This document shows positions 1 through 5,971 of a stretch of 42,051 nucleotides of DNA, one piece after another (the first letter of the stretch is position 1; each line of letters begins with the position of its first letter). The notes beneath the pieces are model-generated. The model made no database searches, was not told the DNA's origin, and was given only the letters and a program-made list of their open reading frames with translations. The stretch is from Gammaproteobacteria bacterium. GTDB lineage: Bacteria; Pseudomonadota; Gammaproteobacteria; Pseudomonadales; Halieaceae. Location: the NCBI GenBank assembly GCA_027295405.1, contig JAPUKZ010000307.1:1-42051 (forward strand), in the 5' to 3' direction. Both the position numbers and the translations under genes were made by a program.

Positions 1-30
1 GACTACTCCACCATCGAGGCACCCACCATG

Positions 31-85
31 GGGCTACTCTTCTAGGGCTAGTCTTCAGGGCTACGCTTCCAGGGTCAGGCTTGCC
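31..85. repeat. degenerate short tandem repeat, about 4 x 13-14 bp
   Basis: Four imperfect copies of a 13-14 bp unit resembling GGGCTAC-TCTTCTA start near 31, 45, 58 and 72; the last is the most diverged. They lie just downstream of the stop codon of the minus-strand DUF1330 gene. No hairpin with a T-run is visible, so this does not look like an intrinsic terminator. The function is unknown and it may be slipped-strand noise. The first 90 bases hold no gene I can support. Confidence 0.4.
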
Positions 86-90
86 GGCGA

Positions 91-405
91 TCAACCGCGT
101 GGTGGCAGGCCGTTCACCAGCGTGAGAAAGTGCATGCTGGTACCGGCGCGGCGGTGCTCGGACAGGGCCTGGTAATCCTCGTCTGCATACCAGGCACGCG
201 CCTGTTCCGCCGAGGGGAACTTGAAAATCACCATCCGTCCGCTGCGCGGTGATGCGCCCTCGAAGGTCTCGCTGTTGTCATCGAAGGTGAGGAACTCCCC
301 TTCATGGCGTTTGAGTATGGGGAAAAAGCCCGTCTCGTAGGTACGGTAAGTATCCGCGTCGTTGATATCGAAATTGGCAATAACATAGGCAGGCGCATCA
401 GCCAT
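91..405 (-). CDS. DUF1330 family protein
   Basis: A 104-residue protein of the DUF1330 family, which has a dimeric ferredoxin-like (dimeric alpha/beta barrel) fold. The typical N-terminal strand (AYVIANFDI), the central VIFKFPSAEQARAWYADEDY stretch and the final short strand are present, and the length is normal for the family. The start is well supported by an AAGGAGAT ribosome-binding site a few bases upstream of ATG. Small proteins of this family are often encoded beside catabolic enzymes, but their reaction is not established. The gene lies downstream of, and co-oriented with, the haloalkane dehalogenase gene, so the two may be co-transcribed (inference). Confidence 0.85.
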   Translation of the reverse strand: MADAPAYVIANFDINDADTYRTYETGFFPILKRHEGEFLTFDDNSETFEGASPRSGRMVIFKFPSAEQARAWYADEDYQALSEHRRAGTSMHFLTLVNGLPPRG

Positions 406-472
406 GATAGATCTCCTTCAGTTTCTGCTGCTTGATTGATTCTGCTTCCCGGCGCACAGTGTGCGCCTGCGG

Positions 473-1357
473 CTAGGCCAGCGTCGCCAGCCAGTCGGCC
501 ACCGCCTGTCCGATCTCGACCGGGGAATCCTCCTGGATGAAGTGATTGCCGGCTACCGTTACCTCAGTCTGGTTGGGCCAACTGCGGCAAAATTCCCGCT
601 GCCTCCCCACCAGGATGGAACCCGGCTCGGCATTGATGAACAATTTTGGCAACTGCTCACTGTTGGCCATCCAATCAGCATAGTCGTTGACCAGTGCCAC
701 CATATGCTCGGGCTCACCTTCTATCGGGATCTGACGCGGCCAGTTCAACGTGGGCTGGCGGTCCTCCGGTTCAGTAAACGGCGCTCGATAAGCGTCCATT
801 TCCGCCTCATTCAGGTCGCGGATAACCGCACTGGGCAAAACCCCTTCAATGAAGAGGTTCCGCTCCAGAATCAACTCCTCCCCCCTGGGGGAACGGAAAC
901 CCCGGAAAATTTCCCGCGCGCCCTCAGGCCAGTCGCTCCAGTTTACCGGGGTAACAATGCCTTCCATGTAGGCGATACCCCGGACCGCCTGCGGGTGATT
1001 TTTGGCCCAATGAAAACCCAGGGCACTACCCCAGTCGTGTATGACCAGAGTGACCCTCGCCGTCACATCCAGGGCCGCCAGCAAGCCATCCAGATACTGG
1101 TAAACTACTTCAAACCTGTAGCGCTCTGGTCCATCGGTCGCGGGCAATTTTTCAGAATCACCCTGGCCGATCAGGTCGGGCACCAGCACCCGGCCGCTGC
1201 CCGTTAATTCGGGTATTACGTTGCGCCACAAGTAGGAGGACGTCGGATTGCCGTGCAGCATCACAATAGGATCGCCACTGCCTTCATCGACATAGGCAAT
1301 GCTTTTGCCATCGACCTGCCGATAGTGTTTTGCATAGGGCATGTCTGCTGAAATCAT
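473..1357 (-). CDS. haloalkane dehalogenase (alpha/beta hydrolase, HLD-II-like)
   Basis: Cytoplasmic alpha/beta hydrolase predicted to cleave carbon-halogen bonds hydrolytically, giving an alcohol plus halide. Motifs match the LinB/DhaA group: HGNPTSS (Asn37, halide-stabilising), HDWGSA with nucleophile Asp108 and halide-binding Trp109, YMEGI with acid Glu132, and GNHF with base His272. These numbers equal those of LinB almost exactly when translation starts at ATG 1357. That start is favoured because GGAGG lies 8 nt upstream, whereas an in-frame GTG at 1366 overlaps this ribosome-binding site. The cap domain spans roughly residues 135-210. The gene is divergent from an LLM oxidoreductase gene, with a palindrome between them. 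The natural substrate cannot be read from the sequence. Confidence 0.9.
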   Translation of the reverse strand: MISADMPYAKHYRQVDGKSIAYVDEGSGDPIVMLHGNPTSSYLWRNVIPELTGSGRVLVPDLIGQGDSEKLPATDGPERYRFEVVYQYLDGLLAALDVTARVTLVIHDWGSALGFHWAKNHPQAVRGIAYMEGIVTPVNWSDWPEGAREIFRGFRSPRGEELILERNLFIEGVLPSAVIRDLNEAEMDAYRAPFTEPEDRQPTLNWPRQIPIEGEPEHMVALVNDYADWMANSEQLPKLFINAEPGSILVGRQREFCRSWPNQTEVTVAGNHFIQEDSPVEIGQAVADWLATLA

Positions 1358-1402
1358 GTTCTGCACCTCCCAGGTACCGCGTGCCAGAATCGACGGACAA
1401 AC

Positions 1403-1417
1403 ATACGATATTCGTAT
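1403..1417. promoter_or_regulatory. palindrome in divergent promoter region, candidate operator
   Basis: ATACGA-TAT-TCGTAT is a perfect 6-bp inverted repeat around a 3-bp centre, between the divergent dehalogenase (minus) and LLM oxidoreductase (plus) genes. It touches a plausible plus-strand promoter: TTGACA at 1417-1422, a 17-bp spacer, and TATTAG at 1440-1445. An operator for a TetR- or MarR-type repressor is a reasonable inference; the cognate regulator is unknown. Confidence 0.4.
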
Positions 1418-1445
1418 TGACAGGGAAAGCCCTTATCGGTATTAG
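1417..1445 (+). promoter_or_regulatory. candidate sigma-70 promoter of LLM oxidoreductase gene
   Basis: TTGACA (1417-1422) and TATTAG (1440-1445) are separated by 17 bp, 40 nt upstream of the ATG at 1485. The -35 is perfect and the -10 matches 4 of 6. Transcription would start near 1452. Confidence 0.4.
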
Positions 1446-1484
1446 TGACGGGTTTTGTGCCAAGAGAGATAGTGGAGAGAGCAT

Positions 1485-2399
1485 ATGAAAATCGGGCTTA
1501 TGGCAGGCGCCACCGAAGCCACCGGCAATGGTATCGGCGATATTATCGATTTTATCAAAACAGTAGAGCAAAAGGGGTTCGACTCAGTCTGGCTGGCCAA
1601 TATTTTTGCTGTGGACGCGGTCGTAACCCTGGCCCTGGCTGGAGCGCAAACCGAACGCATCGAACTGGGTACCGCGGTGACTCCCACCTATCCGCGCCAC
1701 CCCATGGCACTGGCGCAGCAGGCGCTGACTGCCAATGTCGCCTGTGATGGCCGCTTTGTGATGGGGATCGGCCTGTCCCACAAGTTGGTGATCGAGGACA
1801 TAATGGGCCTGTCTTACGCCAAACCGGCTTCCCATATGAACGAATACCTGCAAGTTATTGCCCCGCTGTTGCGAGGAGAATCGGTCAGCTTCCAGGGCGA
1901 CGAGTTCAGGGTTAACGGCGCACTGGAGGTGCCCGGGGCAACGCCGGTACCGCTGATTGTCGCCGCCCTGGGCCCCAGGATGCTGGCGCTCGCCGGCAAG
2001 TACGCAGACGGCACCGTCACCTGGGTCACCGGCCCGAAAACCCTGGAGAACCACATTATTCCCGGTATCAGCAGCGCTGCTGAAGCCGCGGGGAAAACCG
2101 CTCCGCGAATTATCTGCGGACTGCCGGTTGCCGTCACTGATGATGTGGCTGGCGCCAGGGAAACGGTTGGCAAGGCGTTGAAGATGTATGGCATGTTGCC
2201 CTCCTATCGCGCCATGCTGGATCGGGAGGGGGCCGAGGGACCGGAGGACGTAGCCATTATCGGTAGCGCCGAGGAAGTTCGCGACCGCATTGGTCAATTG
2301 CGCGATATCGGGGTCACCGACTTCACCGCCGCCATTACCCCGACCGCAGAGGGTGTCTTCGACGCGACCATGGCCGTCCTGGAAGCAGAGCTGGGATAG
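1485..2399 (+). CDS. LLM-class (luciferase-like) flavin/F420-dependent oxidoreductase
   Basis: A 304-residue TIM-barrel oxidoreductase of the bacterial luciferase-like superfamily, closest by eye to the TIGR03564-type F420-associated group (MSMEG_4879 family). It has the opening strand KIGLMAG, the FDSVWLANIF helix-strand region, the TERIELGTAV strand, CDGRFVMGIGLSH near residue 100, and PLIVAALGPRMLALAGKYADG around 160-180. Ribosome-binding site GGAGAG precedes ATG. Members reduce or oxidise small organic substrates with reduced F420 or FMNH2; whether this host makes F420 cannot be seen here. It is divergent from the haloalkane dehalogenase gene and convergent toward a second LLM gene, with a fucosidase relic in between. 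Confidence 0.85.
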   Translation: MKIGLMAGATEATGNGIGDIIDFIKTVEQKGFDSVWLANIFAVDAVVTLALAGAQTERIELGTAVTPTYPRHPMALAQQALTANVACDGRFVMGIGLSHKLVIEDIMGLSYAKPASHMNEYLQVIAPLLRGESVSFQGDEFRVNGALEVPGATPVPLIVAALGPRMLALAGKYADGTVTWVTGPKTLENHIIPGISSAAEAAGKTAPRIICGLPVAVTDDVAGARETVGKALKMYGMLPSYRAMLDREGAEGPEDVAIIGSAEEVRDRIGQLRDIGVTDFTAAITPTAEGVFDATMAVLEAELG

Positions 2400-2454
2400 A
2401 AGCAGAACCGGGGCATCCGCCATGTTCCAGCTCTCCCGGCTTGAGTGGCGCTCC

Positions 2455-2640
2455 AGCGGCAAAGGCAGGTACCGAGGGCAGACCCCAGCGGATAAAGATC
2501 CCCAGCTTGGCCTCTTCGAATTACTGCGACGTGGTTCGGGAACGCTCCAGCAGCTCCGGTGGCAGCGGGTGGGCGCAGGCCGCAAGCAATACCAGGAACC
2601 CCAGGGCCAGCAGATGCGCCCCGGGGGACCGGGACCCGTT
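2455..2640 (-). pseudogene. GH29 alpha-L-fucosidase N-terminal remnant
   Basis: Reading the minus strand in one frame from just after the stop of the neighbouring LLM gene gives a lipoprotein-like signal (LLALGFLVLLAAC), then PPELLERSRTTSQ, an in-frame TAA, then FEEAKLGIFIRWGLPSVPAF. The last segment matches the conserved N-terminal block of family GH29 fucosidases (W-F-x-x-A-K-F/L-G-I-F-I-H-W-G-x-Y-S-V-P-A). The TAA falls exactly where the conserved Trp (TGG) would be, and the catalytic-pocket His of HWG has become Arg (CGC). There is no start codon, and similarity stops about 20 residues later, near the 3' end of the plus-strand LLM gene. This is a decayed fragment, not a gene. Confidence 0.65.
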
Positions 2641-3579
2641 TCAAGCCCTGACCACCTCCAGCAGGGGCGCAAAGAATTCCGGTTGGGCAAGCCACCCCGC
2701 CACGCCGGGATTCTCGGCAAAGAAGCTGGTATCAATGATCAGTTCACTCACGCCCGCTGCGGCCGCTTCTTCGACCTTGTCTCGCATACTGTCGACGCTA
2801 CCCTGCCAGTTGGGACTCAAAGGACCCGGGGCTGTGGCAGCGATACCCGCCAGTTGTGGCGAGGAGAAAACCCGGTAAACCAGATCCAGCGGCGCACGGC
2901 AAAAATCGTCCCGGGCCATGCCATTGATGGCCTTGATGCCGACCGCTGCCTCGCTGACACTCATGCCCGCCGGCATCCAGGCATCGCAATATTCGGCGGT
3001 GCGACGCAAGCCTGCTTCTGACCAAAAACCGCCAATGAGTGGTAGCGAACCATTGACCGGCTTGGGACTGGTGAGACAGGCGGGAATATCAAAAAAAACA
3101 CCGCGGTATTCTACCGGGTCTGGACCCAGACAACATTGCAGGGCGCGAATAAAATCTCGCGAGCGCGGCCCGCGGGCCGTAAACGGCGTATCCATCAGCT
3201 GGTATTCCGGCTCACACCATCCCAGACCCAGGCCCAGCTGGAAGCGCCCTCCGGACAGTACGTCAAGGGTCGCAACCTGCTTCGCCAATGCCAGCGGTCG
3301 ATGATAGGCGGTGACCAGTATGGAAGTACCGAGCCGGATGTGCCCGGTTATCCCAGCGACAAAGGAAAGTAGCTCCAGCGGTGACAGCAGCTGTGCGTAG
3401 GCCTCTGGCCAGGGCACTCCCGGGGCACCCGCATAACCCTCGGCGGGTTGCGGGTAGAACAGGTGCTCCTGCACCCAGAGTGAGTCAAAGCCCAGTGACT
3501 CGGCCGACCCGGCAAAGCCTCGTACCGCGTCCAGAGTGGCAAAGGGACCCAATTGCGGAAGGCACAGGCCTATTTTCAT
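2641..3579 (-). CDS. LLM-class F420/flavin-dependent oxidoreductase (TIGR03619-like)
   Basis: A 312-residue luciferase-like TIM-barrel oxidoreductase resembling the probable F420-dependent Rv2161c-type group. Visible are the first strand MKIGLCLPQLGPFAT, SLGFDSLWVQEHL, the TGHIRLGTSILVTAYHRPL strand-helix, the substrate/cofactor region LSGGRFQLGLGLGWCEPEY and PLIGGFWSEAGLRRTAEYCDAW. The start has GGGAG about 8 nt upstream. It is not a copy of the LLM gene at 1485: sequence identity is low and the fold motifs are those of a different subfamily. Substrate and cofactor are unknown. A decayed fucosidase fragment begins directly after its stop codon. Confidence 0.85.
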   Translation of the reverse strand: MKIGLCLPQLGPFATLDAVRGFAGSAESLGFDSLWVQEHLFYPQPAEGYAGAPGVPWPEAYAQLLSPLELLSFVAGITGHIRLGTSILVTAYHRPLALAKQVATLDVLSGGRFQLGLGLGWCEPEYQLMDTPFTARGPRSRDFIRALQCCLGPDPVEYRGVFFDIPACLTSPKPVNGSLPLIGGFWSEAGLRRTAEYCDAWMPAGMSVSEAAVGIKAINGMARDDFCRAPLDLVYRVFSSPQLAGIAATAPGPLSPNWQGSVDSMRDKVEEAAAAGVSELIIDTSFFAENPGVAGWLAQPEFFAPLLEVVRA

Positions 3580-3666
3580 GGAGCAGCTCCCGATTCAACA
3601 GCTGGATGATTAACGCTGGCGGTGCTCTCCTATGATAGCCCCTGGCGAGGCCAATGCCGGTGTTTT

Positions 3667-3963
3667 TTACCAGCCGTGGTCCAATTCAGGTGGGTCGTCT
3701 TTCTCGCCGGGATACCAGATGTCGGCCTGCCGGAAGCAATAAACCCAGGCATTCTGGATGGCGGCGGCAGACAAGACCAGTTGCCGCTGATTGAAGGAAC
3801 TGTTGTCAGCCATGCAGTCCTTGCGTGTCTGCGCGTCTTCTTTTGACTCGTGTTCTGGAGTGAAGAAGTAATGCACCGTATCCGTCGCCGACGGCGCGGT
3901 ACTGCACCCCGCCACCAAACTAATCGCGGTAATACAAAAGCAAAAGCGCAGAAATGATCGCAT
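3667..3963 (-). CDS. small hypothetical lipoprotein
   Basis: A 98-residue protein with a clear lipoprotein signal: MRSFLRF, a hydrophobic stretch, then the lipobox LVAGC, with Cys20 as the lipidated residue. The mature part is polar and carries two further cysteines (in KDCMADN and VYCFRQADIWYPG) that could form a disulfide. The start is chosen at ATG 3963 because GGAGAG lies 9 nt upstream and the signal peptide begins there; a longer in-frame extension to 4041 has no signal character. I do not recognise the family. A near-perfect CRP-type palindrome lies about 105-120 bp upstream. Confidence 0.65.
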   Translation of the reverse strand: MRSFLRFCFCITAISLVAGCSTAPSATDTVHYFFTPEHESKEDAQTRKDCMADNSSFNQRQLVLSAAAIQNAWVYCFRQADIWYPGEKDDPPELDHGW

Positions 3964-4065
3964 GGGTCCAAACTCTCCACCGGGGGAAGTCTGGCGTACT
4001 GTAATTATGTTTCCCCGGCAATAGCTAGGAACTATTACCACCGCGGTCCAGTATAGCCCGTTTTC

Positions 4066-4081
4066 TGTGACCTATGTCACA
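4066..4081. promoter_or_regulatory. CRP/Vfr-type binding site candidate
   Basis: TGTGA-CCTATG-TCACA has both perfect CRP half-sites with the canonical 6-bp spacing. It lies upstream of the minus-strand lipoprotein gene, in a non-coding stretch of about 220 bp (3964-4181). Possible minus-strand -10 elements are TATACT (4050-4055) and CATAAT (4004-4009); I cannot decide between them. Binding by a CRP homologue is an inference. Confidence 0.5.
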
Positions 4082-4181
4082 CTTTTTCGCAAGCTGAACC
4101 CCGTCACAGCCGGGCTACTGCGCCCGGGTCAGGGGGCATCTGGCTCCCCAACAGACACTGATAATCGCTCACCCCAATTTC

Positions 4182-4529
4182 CTACAGCATTTCTTCGGCC
4201 GGTAAATCCAGCGCCTCGGTCTGCATTGCTCCGACTATCATCAAGTCGACTTCCCCTCGCTGGTTTGATGCTTTCCAGTCCACCAGGTGGACCGCATTGA
4301 TCAATTCGTCTGGCACTGCCGCGATGGCCTCCTGCTTGTTGCCGGCGAGGTACAGGTCCTGGATTTTGTGCGCCGCATCCGCAAATCCCAAACGACAAGC
4401 GTAATCGGTGTAGAAGTTCTTGTTTCTTGCTCCCATGCCCCCGATATACAGGGCCAGATTGGGCTTGATCAGTTCGATATTCACGCTGGCACGACTGCCA
4501 AATCTTTGCTGACTGATTCCCAGTTTCAT
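4182..4529 (-). pseudogene. truncated LLM-class oxidoreductase (Rv3520c-like), internal deletion
   Basis: A 115-codon frame whose body ([20 protein letters not shown], then [20 protein letters not shown] and [11 protein letters not shown]) matches the C-terminal third of full-length F420-type LLM oxidoreductases of about 340 residues. The first codons (MKLGI) match the usual N-terminus, so most of the barrel, including the cofactor-binding strands, appears to have been deleted. The end ([11 protein letters not shown]) resembles the last strand with a short gap. A ribosome-binding site (GAGAGG) and ATG remain, so a short protein could still be made. The start overlaps the 3' side of the upstream GST gene region, suggesting an old operon. 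A functional short protein cannot be excluded. Confidence 0.65.
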
Positions 4530-4540
4530 GCTGTTACCTC

Positions 4541-5224
4541 TCAGGTTTGGAGTGTTTTACGGGCATTTATCTTGAACTCCTCCGCCGCCTTGTCATCCTC
4601 AAGCAAACTGTCAATAGCGAATGGAACTTCGATACCCTTGCGCAGACCCGGCTTTTCTTTCAGTACAGCCAGCCAGCGATCCAGGTTGTCCAGACCCTCC
4701 CGGGACACCCCGGACCACTTGTAGGTTCGCACCCAACACCAATTGGCGATGTCGGCGATCGAGTAATCGTCTGCCAGCCACTCACTCTCACCCAGGCGTC
4801 GGTCCAGTACTTCAAAAAGTCGCCGGCATTCGTGTTGGTAGCGATCAATGGCGGGCTGAATGGTCTCGGGAAAGTAGCGATAAAACACGTTGGCCTGACC
4901 CATCATTGGACCTATGCCGCCCATCTGGAACATCAGCCACTGAATGACCCGGGTCCGGCCCTTGTCGTCCGTAGGCAACAGTCTACCCGCTTTCTCAGCC
5001 AGGTAGATCATGATGGCGCCCGATTCAAACACCGCCAGATCGTCATTGCCGCTATCCACGATCGCCGGTATGCGTCCATTGGGATTAATAGCGCGAAACT
5101 CTTCGCTGTGCTGGTCGCCTTCGCTGATATTGACCAGCTTCACGCTGTACTCCAGGCCCAGCTCCTCCAGGGTACAGGAGGCCTTGTGGCCGTTTGGGGT
5201 TGGGGCGGTATACAAATGTATCAT
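4541..5224 (-). CDS. glutathione S-transferase, Nu-class (YfcG/YghU-like)
   Basis: A 227-residue cytosolic GST. The N-terminal thioredoxin-like domain starts with [12 protein letters not shown], keeping Thr9 and Asn11 at the positions that contact glutathione in E. coli Yfc[11 protein letters not shown] supplies the cis-Pro loop and [15 protein letters not shown] the Ser that binds the gamma-glutamyl group. [11 protein letters not shown] and NYSIAD-like [11 protein letters not shown] are typical of the C-terminal helical domain. YfcG-type enzymes act mainly as glutathione-dependent disulfide reductases; a role in reducing or conjugating xenobiotics is possible here (inference). The gene is divergent from a TetR regulator and shares its promoter region, and it is followed by a truncated LLM gene 11 bp downstream. 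Confidence 0.88.
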   Translation of the reverse strand: MIHLYTAPTPNGHKASCTLEELGLEYSVKLVNISEGDQHSEEFRAINPNGRIPAIVDSGNDDLAVFESGAIMIYLAEKAGRLLPTDDKGRTRVIQWLMFQMGGIGPMMGQANVFYRYFPETIQPAIDRYQHECRRLFEVLDRRLGESEWLADDYSIADIANWCWVRTYKWSGVSREGLDNLDRWLAVLKEKPGLRKGIEVPFAIDSLLEDDKAAEEFKINARKTLQT

Positions 5225-5271
5225 CGTCAGCTCTCGTCTGTGTGGGTCCGGATATTGCTTGACAGGGGGAG

Positions 5272-5289
5272 ATTAGCAAGCATACTAAT
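5272..5289. promoter_or_regulatory. candidate TetR operator in divergent GST/tetR promoter region
   Basis: ATTAGCAAGCATACTAAT is an 18-bp imperfect palindrome (14 of 18 positions symmetric; outer arms ATTAG/CTAAT perfect). It overlaps the putative -10 of the GST promoter and the -35/spacer of the tetR promoter. This is the usual position for an operator through which a TetR protein represses both itself and its divergent neighbour (inference). Confidence 0.5.
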
Positions 5290-5301
5290 GGCACATATAA
5301 T
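5273..5301 (+). promoter_or_regulatory. candidate sigma-70 promoter of tetR gene
   Basis: TTAGCA (5273-5278), a 17-bp spacer and a perfect TATAAT (5296-5301), 41 bp before the ATG at 5343. It overlaps the palindrome at 5272-5289. Confidence 0.5.
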
Positions 5302-5306
5302 GTCAA
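5279..5306 (-). promoter_or_regulatory. candidate sigma-70 promoter of GST gene
   Basis: On the minus strand, a perfect TTGACA (5306-5301), a 16-bp spacer and TATGCT (5284-5279, 4 of 6). Its -35 overlaps the last base of the tetR -10 and its -10 lies in the palindrome, so the two divergent promoters interlock. Confidence 0.45.
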
Positions 5307-5342
5307 TAGTTTCTACGCAGTGGATGTGACGGCATAGGGCCA

Positions 5343-5939
5343 ATGAGACCATCAGCGAGAAAAACAGCGAGCGGTGGCCCCGACGGACGTGCCCTGCGCA
5401 GTGAACGCAGCCGGCAGCTGATTGTTGATTCCATGCTGGAACTGGTGACTGAAGGCAACCTGGTACCCACGGCCCAGCAGGTTGCCGAGCGTGCCAAAGT
5501 GGGCATTCGCACAATCTTTCGGCACTTTCCCGAAATGGACTCCCTGTACACGAGCACCGATGAACGCCTGCGCGGGACGTATGAAAACCTGTTCCTCGGC
5601 GGCGACCGTGAGGGCACTCTGGAAGAACGGATTTTGCACGCCGTGGAGCGCCACGCCAATGCCTACGAGGCGGTAGGCCCACTGCTGCTTTCCGCGCTGG
5701 TGCAACACTGGAAATCAGAGGTCATCAGGAAAAACTACGCCCGCAATCTGCGGGGCTTGCGCAAGGATCTCAATGCCTGGCTGCCCGAGTTGGAGCAGTT
5801 GCCGGCGTCGGAGCGGGAAGCCGTAGACGCCATCGCCTCTTTCGAAACCTGGCACCGTTTGCGCGAGCATCAAAATCTTGGCAAACAAGCGAGCATCGAT
5901 ATTATCGTGATGTTACTGAGTAAACTGATTGCCGAATAA
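5343..5939 (+). CDS. TetR/AcrR family transcriptional regulator
   Basis: A 198-residue one-component repressor-like protein. The N-terminal helix-turn-helix lies around residues 20-68: RSERSRQLIVDSMLELV, then PTAQQVAERAKVGIRTIFRHF, the canonical TetR recognition-helix block ending in an F-R-H-F signature. The remainder is helical and ligand-binding, with no recognisable ligand signature. The gene is divergent from the GST gene with interlocked promoters around an 18-bp palindrome, so GST and its own gene are the likely targets. It is convergent with the GGDEF-EAL gene, with only about 30 bp between the stops. Confidence 0.88.
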   Translation: MRPSARKTASGGPDGRALRSERSRQLIVDSMLELVTEGNLVPTAQQVAERAKVGIRTIFRHFPEMDSLYTSTDERLRGTYENLFLGGDREGTLEERILHAVERHANAYEAVGPLLLSALVQHWKSEVIRKNYARNLRGLRKDLNAWLPELEQLPASEREAVDAIASFETWHRLREHQNLGKQASIDIIVMLLSKLIAE

Positions 5940-5971
5940 CCGGGCTGCGGATCCAGGCAAAGCGGCTTGGA

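Noticed and set aside
461-1207. Long plus-strand open frame antisense to the haloalkane dehalogenase
   Set aside because: No family resemblance, and it lies opposite a gene with full catalytic motifs; a GC-rich shadow frame.
1584-2735. 383-codon minus frame opposite the LLM gene
   Set aside because: Composition is arginine/glycine/serine rich without domains; it is the antisense of a clear LLM gene. Only the separate frame at 2455-2640 carries GH29 similarity.
4547-5329. 260-codon plus frame opposite the GST gene
   Set aside because: Shadow of the GST reading frame, with no domain or ribosome-binding site.
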